DNA of 15,555 bases. It comes from Dehalococcoidia bacterium. GTDB lineage: Bacteria > Chloroflexota > Dehalococcoidia > SZUA-161. The stretch's first letter is position 1. Every line of letters starts with the position of its first letter. Location of the stretch: NCBI GenBank assembly GCA_014859215.1, contig JACUUS010000037.1, forward strand, positions 1-15,555, written 5' to 3'. The notes under the pieces are model-generated. The model searched no databases. It was not told where the DNA came from and saw nothing but the letters and a program-made list of their open reading frames with translations. A program made the translations under genes and the position numbers. Of this stretch, positions 4,847 to 12,790 are shown in pieces.

Positions 4847-7800
4847 ATGGCTTTGGTCAAACCCCGAAATTTGTCTGCAAGGAAATCGTATGCCAGGATA
4901 CCCCACCTTCTAGAAATCCCCAACCTGATACAGATCCAGCAGGACTCCTATCGCTGGGTCTGCGATCCGGCCTTCGATGGCGGACTGAAAGAGCTGTTCG
5001 AAGAAATAACCCCTATAAAGGACTTCAGCGGTACGCGTTATGAGCTCCACTTCCCCAGCTTCGGCTTCGGCAGCGTTGCCGAGATGCCGGAGTTCAAGGA
5101 CGAGAGTGCCTTCTGGGAGCACATGTGGTCCGAGGCCAAGTACTCGGAGCAGGAATGCTACGAACGAGACGTAACCTACGCAGTTCCGCTTAAGGTCAAG
5201 GTCCAGCTTGTAGTAAAGGAAACCGGGGAGGTCAAAGAACAGGACATATTCATGGGGGACTTCCCCCTGATGACCCGCAAGGGCACGTTTGTGGTGAACG
5301 GCGCGGAGCGGGTGGTTGTAAGCCAGCTTGTTCGCTCGCCGGGTGTGTATTTCACTCTGGAAGAAGACCCGTCCACCGGCCGCAGGCTGTGCTCGGCTAA
5401 ACTCATACCGAACCGGGGTGCGTGGCTCGAGTTCGAGACCAGTAATCACGACCTGATTTCCGTCAAGATCGACCGCAAACGCAAGATACCGGTCACCACG
5501 CTCATACGCTCCATCAGCGATCCCGAACACCAGTACGGAGCGGACGAGGCCCTCCTCGCCCTTTTCGCGGATACGGACACAAACCCCGATCACAAGTATA
5601 TCGAGTCGACTATTGAACGCGAAGGGGTGGTCAAGACAGAAGACGATGCGCTGATAGATATCTACAAGAGACTGAGGCCCGGCGATCCGCCTACCCTGGA
5701 CAACGCCCGCAACCTCATACAGTCCCTTCTCTTTAACTCGCGGCGCTACGACCTGGGCAAGGTCGGACGTTACAAGCTCAATAAACGTCTTTCCATGGAT
5801 CCTGCTCGCACCGCGAGAATACTGGCCCGGGAAGACCTGGTATCTATTGTCAAGCAGATCATAAGACTGAACAACGGTGAGGGTAATCCGGACGATATAG
5901 ACCACCTCGGCAATCGCCGGGTGAGAGCCGTGGGCGAGCTTCTTCAGAACCAGATACGCGTGGGGCTGCTCCGCATGGAGCGCGTGGTAAGAGAGCGCAT
6001 GAGCCTGCTCCCCGCGGAGGCCGCCACTCCCAGCACCCTGGTTAACAGCCGGCCCGTGGTTGCCGCCATAAGGGAGTTCTTTGGCAGCTCTCAGCTTTCT
6101 CAGTTCATGGACCAGACAAACCCGCTGGCGGAACTGACCCACAAGCGCCGTCTTTCAGCGCTGGGTCCCGGAGGCCTTTCGCGCGACAGGGCAGGGTTCG
6201 ACGTTCGCGACGTGCATTTCTCACACTACGGCAGAATTTGCCCTATCGAGACTCCTGAAGGCCCGAACATCGGATTGATAGGCAGCCTCGCAACCTATGC
6301 GCGGGTAAACGAATACGGTTTTATCGAAACACCTTACAGAAAGGTAATAAAAGAGCTTGACTGTAGCTCGCCTGAACTGGCCCACAAGACCCTTCTCGAG
6401 GACATCCTTGACGCTGACGGCCACCTGGTCGCAAAGGCGGGTGCCGTGGTCAAATCCGAACTCGCCGGCAGACTGGCGAAAATGAACGGCTGCACAGTCA
6501 AAATCAGGCCGTTTGTATCCAAGGACGTATATTACCTGTCCGCGGACGAAGAGGATATCTACATCATCGCCCAGGCCAATACTGCTCTCGATGAGCAGGG
6601 CCAGTTCAAGGGCAACAAAATCGAGGTACGGCACGCAGAGAAGTTCCTCCTCGAGAACCCGGATAAGGCCGAGTTCATGGACGTATCACCCCGGCAGATC
6701 GTGAGCGTGACGACCTCCCTAATCCCGTTCCTCGAGCATGACGACGCCAACAGGGCTTTGATGGGTTCGAATATGCAGCGCCAGGCTGTGCCCTTGATCC
6801 AGCCCAAAGCTCCGCTGATAGCAACCGGGATGGAAAGAGAGGCTGCGCGGGACAGCGGACAGGTGGTCTACGCTGATTTCGATGGAGAAGTCGTTTCGGT
6901 TTCGGCAAACAAAGTTGTCCTGACAGGCGACGGCAAGGATAAGATGTATACGCTGAGCAAGTTCGCCCGTTCCAACCAGGGAACCTGCATCAACCAGAGG
7001 CCGGTCGTGGCCAAGGGCGACAGGGTTATCCGCGGGCAGGTGCTCGCCGACGGCTCCGCCACCCAGGGTGGAGAGCTTGCGCTGGGCCAGAATGTCCTGT
7101 GCGCCTTCCTGAGCTGGGGTGGATACAATTTTGAGGACGCGATCGTTATCTCCGAGAAGCTGGTCAGGGAGGAACGGTTCACGTCGATACATATAGAGAA
7201 GCATGAAGTCGAGGCCCGTGACACCAAGCTTGGCCCTGAAGAGATAACCAGGGATATTCCGAATATCGGCGAGGAAAGCCTGAGAAACCTTGATGAATTC
7301 GGCATCATACGCATCGGCGCCGAAGTAGGTTCGGGCGACATCCTGGTCGGAAAGATCACGCCCAAGGGAGAGAGAGGTCTTACGGCTGAGGAGAAACTGC
7401 TGCGGGCCATATTCGGTGAGAAGGCCCGGGAGGTAAAGGATACCTCGCTCCGCGTGCCGCACGGCGAATACGGCAAGGTCATCGGCGTGAGCGTGCTGAG
7501 CCGGGACGACAACCACGATCTTCCGCCTGGTGTGAACCAGATGGTGCGGGCTTTTGTCGCCCAGATGCGCAAGGTCTGCGCGGGAGACAAGATGGCGGGA
7601 CGTCACGGCAACAAGGGCGTCATCGCCAAGATAGTGCGAGAGGAGGATATGCCCTTCCTGCCGGACGGGCGCCCCGTGGAGATCATATTGAGCCCCCTGG
7701 GCGTGCCCTCTCGAATGAACATCGGGCAGCTCCTGGAGACACACCTGGGCTGGGCGGCGAAGAGCCTTGGTTTCAGGGTGGACTCACCTGTTTTCGACGG

Positions 7801-8602
7801 CGCGGACGACGAAGCCCTCGAGGATGCCCTGGCCCGCGCCTGGATAGTGCAGAAGTCGGGCTCGATCAAGTGGGGCAGCAATGGAGAGGATACTCTCCTG
7901 GTGGAGCAGGCCAAGTCATGGCTTGCCGAACGCGGTTTCGACGGTGAGAAGATATTCAGCGACAAGGTCAGCGGGCATGCGCGGCGCGCGTGCATACGGC
8001 TGTGGCTGGATGAGGTAGGTGTGGAGCAGGCCTCCATAGCTGACGCGGAGTTGGACAAGACCGTGGACAGCATTCACCAGGAAAAGGGACTTACTCCTCC
8101 CATCTTCGGCAAGACAACGCTGTATGACGGGCGCAACGGCGAGCCCTTTGATCAGCCCGTAACCGTCGGTTACATATACATGATGAAGCTCATTCACCTG
8201 GTTGAGGACAAGATTCACGCCAGGTCAACCGGTCCTTACTCGCTGATAACACAGCAGCCCCTCGGCGGTAAAGCGCAGTTCGGCGGACAGCGTTTCGGCG
8301 AGATGGAGGTATGGGCGCTGGAAGCTTACGGAGCCGCCCACAATCTCCAGGAGATGCTCACCGTCAAGTCCGACGATGTGGTCGGCAGGGTCAAGACTTA
8401 CGAGGCGATCGTGAACGGCGAAGATATCCTTGAGGCAGGTGTGCCGGAATCGTTCAAGGTCCTGGTCAAGGAATTGCAGAGCCTCGGGCTGGCCATTGAA
8501 GTCCTGAACGAGGACGAGGAAAGAGTCACGTACCTGATGGAGTCTGCGACGGAAGCGCCCCGCCTGGGGATTAACCTGGCTGGATTCGAGGAGAGTGAAT
8601 AA
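4847..8602 (+). CDS. rpoB: DNA-directed RNA polymerase subunit beta
   Basis: This 1251-residue protein is the beta subunit of RNA polymerase and forms one side of the active cleft. Landmarks include GDFPLMTRKGTFVVNGAERVV, the rifampicin region FFGSSQLSQFMDQTNPLAEL with the following THKRRLSALGPGG, and the C-terminal GKAQFGGQRFGEMEVWALEAYGAA. Residues that correspond to E. coli Gln513, Asp516, His526, Arg529, Ser531 and Leu533 are unchanged (Gln419, Asp422, His432, Arg435, Ser437, Leu439), so a rifampicin-sensitive pocket is inferred. About 100 residues separate PVFDGA (ends 986) from GKTTLYDG (starts 1088), much more than in E. coli. ATG 4847 follows GAGAGGTG (4832-4839) at 7 nt. rpoC starts directly after the stop. 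No rplK, rplA, rplJ or rplL genes precede it here. Confidence 0.98.
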   Translation: MALVKPRNLSARKSYARIPHLLEIPNLIQIQQDSYRWVCDPAFDGGLKELFEEITPIKDFSGTRYELHFPSFGFGSVAEMPEFKDESAFWEHMWSEAKYSEQECYERDVTYAVPLKVKVQLVVKETGEVKEQDIFMGDFPLMTRKGTFVVNGAERVVVSQLVRSPGVYFTLEEDPSTGRRLCSAKLIPNRGAWLEFETSNHDLISVKIDRKRKIPVTTLIRSISDPEHQYGADEALLALFADTDTNPDHKYIESTIEREGVVKTEDDALIDIYKRLRPGDPPTLDNARNLIQSLLFNSRRYDLGKVGRYKLNKRLSMDPARTARILAREDLVSIVKQIIRLNNGEGNPDDIDHLGNRRVRAVGELLQNQIRVGLLRMERVVRERMSLLPAEAATPSTLVNSRPVVAAIREFFGSSQLSQFMDQTNPLAELTHKRRLSALGPGGLSRDRAGFDVRDVHFSHYGRICPIETPEGPNIGLIGSLATYARVNEYGFIETPYRKVIKELDCSSPELAHKTLLEDILDADGHLVAKAGAVVKSELAGRLAKMNGCTVKIRPFVSKDVYYLSADEEDIYIIAQANTALDEQGQFKGNKIEVRHAEKFLLENPDKAEFMDVSPRQIVSVTTSLIPFLEHDDANRALMGSNMQRQAVPLIQPKAPLIATGMEREAARDSGQVVYADFDGEVVSVSANKVVLTGDGKDKMYTLSKFARSNQGTCINQRPVVAKGDRVIRGQVLADGSATQGGELALGQNVLCAFLSWGGYNFEDAIVISEKLVREERFTSIHIEKHEVEARDTKLGPEEITRDIPNIGEESLRNLDEFGIIRIGAEVGSGDILVGKITPKGERGLTAEEKLLRAIFGEKAREVKDTSLRVPHGEYGKVIGVSVLSRDDNHDLPPGVNQMVRAFVAQMRKVCAGDKMAGRHGNKGVIAKIVREEDMPFLPDGRPVEIILSPLGVPSRMNIGQLLETHLGWAAKSLGFRVDSPVFDGADDEALEDALARAWIVQKSGSIKWGSNGEDTLLVEQAKSWLAERGFDGEKIFSDKVSGHARRACIRLWLDEVGVEQASIADAELDKTVDSIHQEKGLTPPIFGKTTLYDGRNGEPFDQPVTVGYIYMMKLIHLVEDKIHARSTGPYSLITQQPLGGKAQFGGQRFGEMEVWALEAYGAAHNLQEMLTVKSDDVVGRVKTYEAIVNGEDILEAGVPESFKVLVKELQSLGLAIEVLNEDEERVTYLMESATEAPRLGINLAGFEESE

Positions 8603-11600
8603 ATGCTTGAGGTAAACGATTTTACGACCGTTCGCATCTCGCTGGCATCGCCGGAGCAGATCAGGGGATGGTCCTACGGAGAGGTGACGAAGCCTGAAAC
8701 CCTGAACTACCGCACCCTGAAACCGGAGAAGGACGGTCTCTTTTGTGAGAAGATCTTCGGCCCGACTAAGGACTTCGAGTGCTACTGCGGCAAGTACAAG
8801 AAGGTACGGTACAAGGGAATTGTGTGCGACAAGTGCGGCGTCGAGGTGGCGCGCTCCAAAGTCAGGCGCGAGCGGATGGGTCATATCTCGCTGGCCGCCC
8901 CGGTAAGCCATATCTGGTTCGTGAAAGGTACGCCCAGCCGGATGGGGCTGCTTCTCGACATTTCCCCCAGGAATCTGGAGCAGGTTATCTACTTCGCCAA
9001 GTTCATCATTACGCGTGTGGACGAGGACAAGAAGAGACAGGCCATGGACCAGGTCCGCAGCGAGCTGGCTGAGGGCCTCTCCGAACGAGAGAGGGTCCTG
9101 GCTGAGCAAATCGAGCAGCTAAAATCCGGGGAAGAAGCGGCTCCGGACGAGGAAGCGGTAGCGAGGGAGAGCGCCGCGCTGCACCAGAAGTATTTTGAGG
9201 AGAGAAAACAGCTCGAGCTAGAGCTGCGCACGAGAATCGAGGACCTCGATTCCATCGAGCCCATGAAGCTGCTGAGCGCGGGCCGTTACCGCGAACTGAA
9301 GCAGCGGTGGGAAAACGTTTTCAAGGCAGGCATGGGCGCTGAAGCGATGCTCGAAATCCTGAGTCGTATCGACCTGGAAACGATGCGCATAGAACTCTAC
9401 CAGGAGGCCGCCCAGAGCTCCGGCCAGAGGCGCAAGAAGGCCATCAAGAGGCTCAGGGTAGTCGAAGCTTTTCGCAAGAGCGGGAATAAGCCTGAATGGA
9501 TGATTCTTACGGTCCTGCCGGTGCTGCCCCCCGAACTGAGGCCCATGGTCCAGCTTGACGGCGGCAGATTCGCCACCAGCGACCTTAACGATCTTTACCG
9601 CAGGGTCATAAACCGGAACAACCGCCTGCGCCGCCTGCTGGAAATCGGCGCGCCCGAGATCATTATACGTAATGAGAAACGAATGCTGCAGGAAGCGGTA
9701 GACTCGCTGATCGACAACGGCCGCCGCGGCCGCGCGGTGGTAACCGGGAATAATCACAAGTTGAAGTCACTGTCCGACATGCTTCGAGGAAAGCAGGGCA
9801 GATTCCGGCAGAACCTGCTCGGAAAACGGGTGGACTACAGCGGAAGGTCTGTCATCGTTGTCGGGCCCGAGTTGAAGCTTCACCAGTGCGGCCTGCCGCG
9901 AAGGATGGCGCTTGAACTTTTCAAGCCCTTCATCATGCGCCGGCTGGTCGGAAGAGGTCTGGCGCTTAATATCAGGAGCGCCAAGCGGATAGTTGAGCGT
10001 GGCAAGCCCGAGGTCTGGGACATACTGGAGGACGTCATCAAGGAACGCCCGGTACTGCTCAACCGCGCGCCGACCCTGCACAGGCTGGGCATCCAGGCCT
10101 TCCAGCCGGTCCTGATAGACGGCAGCGCGATACAGATTCACCCGCTTGTCTGCGTGGCTTTCAACGCAGACTTTGACGGCGACCAGATGGCGGTGCATGT
10201 ACCGCTCTCCAGGGCCGCGGTTGAAGAAGCCAACCAGGTCATGCTCAGCACGTTCAACATGCTCTTGCCCAGTTCGGGTGAGCCTGTGGTAGCTCCGACG
10301 CTGGACATAGTGCTTGGCTGCTACTACCTGACAATGATCAAGCCGGGAGCAAGGGGCGAGGGAAAACGCTTCAGCAATTTCGGAGAGGCGATACTCGCCA
10401 ATGAGCTGGGCCTGGTCGACATCAGAGCCGAGATCGAGGTAAGGCAGCCTGTAAACGGGGCAAAGCTGTTGAAGACAAGCGTGGGGCGTATTCTTTTCAA
10501 CGAGATCCTGCCGGAGGGAATCCCGTTCCAGAACAGGATCATGGACAAGAAAGCGCTCAAAGAGATCGTGGCTGAGTGCTACCGCCGCCTTGGAAACGAA
10601 CCGACGGCCAAGATGGTAGACGAAATAAAGCGGCTCGGTTTCACTCACGTTACCAAGTCCGGGATCACCATAGCTGTCAACGATATCGAAGTGCCGGCGG
10701 AGAAGGTCAAGATCCTGGCCGAGGCCGATGCGAAGATAGCTGAAATCGAGAAACAGTTCCAGCGCGGTCTCATAACTTACGACGAGCGTTACAGCAGGGC
10801 TGTCGAAATCTGGACAAATGCCACGGACGAGCTCCAGCTTGCGCTCGAGAGATCGATGGACCGTTACAGCTCGATACACCTGATGGCATCTTCGGGAGCC
10901 AAGGGTAACATCTCCCAGATCAGGCAGATGGCCGGAATGAGAGGTTTGATGACCGACCCTTCAGGCAGGATTATCGACCTGCCCATCAAGGCCAGCTTCC
11001 GTGAAGGTCTGGCCGTGCTGGAGTACTTCATCTCGACACACGGGGCCCGCAAGGGTCTTGCCGACACGGCCCTGAGGACATCCGACAGCGGCTACCTCAC
11101 CAGGAGGCTCATTGATGTATCCCAGGAGGTTATCGTCAATGAGGAAGACTGCGGGACTATAGCCGGTATCTGGATCTCGGGTCCTTCCGAGAAGAGCATG
11201 CTCGCTCCTCTGGCCGATCGTATCCTGGGCAGGATTGCGGCCAGCCCGGTGGTTGACTCCGCAAGCGGAGAAATCATCGTTGACCGCAACGAGGAGATAA
11301 ACGAGGATAAGGCAGCGGAGATCGTAAGGGCGCAGATTCAGAGAGTCCAGGTGAGGTCGCCTCTTACCTGCCAGTCAAGGCGCGGCATCTGCCAGCTTTG
11401 CTACGGCCGCAGCCTTGCACGGGGCCTGGTGGTCTCGATGGGAGAAGCGGTGGGCATTATCGCTGCCCAGAGTATTGGAGAACCTGGCACCCAGCTTACG
11501 ATGCGCACATTCCATACCGGAGGCGTGGCCGGACTCGACATTACAAGCGGCTTGCCGCGCGTTGAGGAGCTGTTCGAGGCAAGGGTGCCCAAGGGACAGT

Positions 11601-12655
11601 CCGTAATCTCAGAGATCGAGGGCGTGGTGGACCTGAGCCGTGCAGATGACGGGCGGAGGATAAAAGTTGTAAGCTCGGAGATGTTCCGCGATGATTACCA
11701 TATCCCGGACAACTATGAGTTGCTCGTGGAGAACGGCGAAGAGGTAGAAGCCGCGACCATGCTGGCCAAGCCGGGCGCAGCGGAAGACGAGACATCAGCC
11801 GTGGCTGCTTCGCTGGTAGCTTCGATCGGAGGCAAAGTGGAGATCGACGGAAAGAGACTTTCGATCCTTTACGAAGAACGCGAAGAGCGCGAGTACGTCG
11901 TCTCCCAGATGACCCCTATCCTGGTAACCAACGGACAGCGGGTCAAGGCGGGCGACCAGCTTACCGAAGGGCTCGTGTACCCGCAGGACGTACTCCGGAT
12001 AATGGGCCGCGAGGCGGTCCAGCGGTACCTGGTGGATGAAGTGCAGAAGGTCTACCGGTCACAGGGCGTGTCGATCAACGACAAGCATATCGAGATCATA
12101 GTCCGGCAGATGCTGCGCAAGGTAAAAGTGGATTCTCCGGGCGACAGCGGCCTGCTGCCGGGCGAGCTCATCGACAGCCTGGCATACGAGGATATAAATG
12201 CCAAGGTGCTGGCTGAAGGCGGTGAGCCGGCGACCGCGCAACCGGTTCTTCTGGGTATAACAAGGGCATCCCTGAATACTGACAGTTTCCTGGCCAAGGC
12301 CTCGTTCCAAGAGACCACCAGGGTCCTTACCGAGGCGGCGGTAATGGGAAGCACCGACAGGCTCACCGGTCTCAAGGAGAACGTGATCATCGGGAAGCTG
12401 ATCCCGGCCCGCAGCGAGGTGTCCAGGGCGGCCGAGAGGCGCGCCTTGCAGGCTGCTGAAGGATCAACCTTTGAGGCGATCGCCCTGGTGGAACCGACGC
12501 TGGATGTGGCCGGGGAGGAGTCGGGAGCGGAAGGCGGCATAGACATGGAGGACGAAGAGAGCGTCCATGTCGAAGACCTGACCAGGACAATCGAAACCGA
12601 GGACCACCTCGGCCTGGAGCCGTCAAACGAACCTGAGCCTGAAGAGACTCTCTAA
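8603..12655 (+). CDS. rpoC: DNA-directed RNA polymerase subunit beta'
   Basis: This 1350-residue protein is the catalytic beta' subunit. The N-terminal zinc ribbon uses Cys60, Cys62, Cys75 and Cys78. The active-site magnesium motif NADFDGDQM lies at 521-529, with Asp523, Asp525 and Asp527. The trigger-loop region follows GMRGLMTDPSGRIIDLPIKA. A second zinc site has Cys850, Cys923, Cys930 and Cys933. Residues about 150-235 are highly charged and probably a coiled-coil insertion of the type seen in Gram-positive and related lineages. The C-terminus ends in an acidic, Glu/Pro-rich tail of about 40 residues, likely disordered. The start codon abuts the rpoB stop (TAAATG at 8600-8605), and GAGGAG at the end of rpoB serves as ribosome-binding sequence, so the two subunits are translationally linked. 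Confidence 0.98.
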   Translation: MLEVNDFTTVRISLASPEQIRGWSYGEVTKPETLNYRTLKPEKDGLFCEKIFGPTKDFECYCGKYKKVRYKGIVCDKCGVEVARSKVRRERMGHISLAAPVSHIWFVKGTPSRMGLLLDISPRNLEQVIYFAKFIITRVDEDKKRQAMDQVRSELAEGLSERERVLAEQIEQLKSGEEAAPDEEAVARESAALHQKYFEERKQLELELRTRIEDLDSIEPMKLLSAGRYRELKQRWENVFKAGMGAEAMLEILSRIDLETMRIELYQEAAQSSGQRRKKAIKRLRVVEAFRKSGNKPEWMILTVLPVLPPELRPMVQLDGGRFATSDLNDLYRRVINRNNRLRRLLEIGAPEIIIRNEKRMLQEAVDSLIDNGRRGRAVVTGNNHKLKSLSDMLRGKQGRFRQNLLGKRVDYSGRSVIVVGPELKLHQCGLPRRMALELFKPFIMRRLVGRGLALNIRSAKRIVERGKPEVWDILEDVIKERPVLLNRAPTLHRLGIQAFQPVLIDGSAIQIHPLVCVAFNADFDGDQMAVHVPLSRAAVEEANQVMLSTFNMLLPSSGEPVVAPTLDIVLGCYYLTMIKPGARGEGKRFSNFGEAILANELGLVDIRAEIEVRQPVNGAKLLKTSVGRILFNEILPEGIPFQNRIMDKKALKEIVAECYRRLGNEPTAKMVDEIKRLGFTHVTKSGITIAVNDIEVPAEKVKILAEADAKIAEIEKQFQRGLITYDERYSRAVEIWTNATDELQLALERSMDRYSSIHLMASSGAKGNISQIRQMAGMRGLMTDPSGRIIDLPIKASFREGLAVLEYFISTHGARKGLADTALRTSDSGYLTRRLIDVSQEVIVNEEDCGTIAGIWISGPSEKSMLAPLADRILGRIAASPVVDSASGEIIVDRNEEINEDKAAEIVRAQIQRVQVRSPLTCQSRRGICQLCYGRSLARGLVVSMGEAVGIIAAQSIGEPGTQLTMRTFHTGGVAGLDITSGLPRVEELFEARVPKGQSVISEIEGVVDLSRADDGRRIKVVSSEMFRDDYHIPDNYELLVENGEEVEAATMLAKPGAAEDETSAVAASLVASIGGKVEIDGKRLSILYEEREEREYVVSQMTPILVTNGQRVKAGDQLTEGLVYPQDVLRIMGREAVQRYLVDEVQKVYRSQGVSINDKHIEIIVRQMLRKVKVDSPGDSGLLPGELIDSLAYEDINAKVLAEGGEPATAQPVLLGITRASLNTDSFLAKASFQETTRVLTEAAVMGSTDRLTGLKENVIIGKLIPARSEVSRAAERRALQAAEGSTFEAIALVEPTLDVAGEESGAEGGIDMEDEESVHVEDLTRTIETEDHLGLEPSNEPEPEETL

Positions 12656-12678
12656 GGGTCCTGTACCTGATGAATGGT

Positions 12679-12706
12679 AGAGCCAGCCTCTGTCGAGGCT
12701 GGCTCT
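12679..12706 (+). terminator. Strong hairpin after rpoC, probable terminator
   Basis: AGAGCCAGCCTC (12679-12690) and GAGGCTGGCTCT (12695-12706) form a perfect 12-bp stem with a TGTC loop, 23 nt after the rpoC stop. The following bases (TGGCTTGTCC) contain few Ts, so it is not a classical intrinsic terminator. It could act as a weak terminator, as a Rho-linked end, or in 3'-end stabilisation of the rpoBC message. Confidence 0.55.
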
Positions 12707-12733
12707 TGGCTTGTCCGCACAGGCCCACAGCCT

Positions 12734-12762
12734 TTGACGCGATAGAGCGAGGAATGTAAAAT
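12734..12762 (+). promoter_or_regulatory. Promoter of valS
   Basis: TTGACG (12734-12739) and TAAAAT (12757-12762) each match consensus at five of six positions and are 17 bp apart. Transcription from about 12769 would give a short leader of about 22 nt before the start codon. This short leader leaves no room for a T-box element, which controls many synthetase genes in Firmicutes. Confidence 0.75.
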
Positions 12763-12790
12763 GGAGTTCGATATAACTTCGAGGTAGCTG

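Noticed and set aside
6719..7744. Long minus-strand frame within rpoB (341 codons)
   Set aside because: It is antisense to a highly conserved part of rpoB and has no recognisable motifs or ribosome-binding site.
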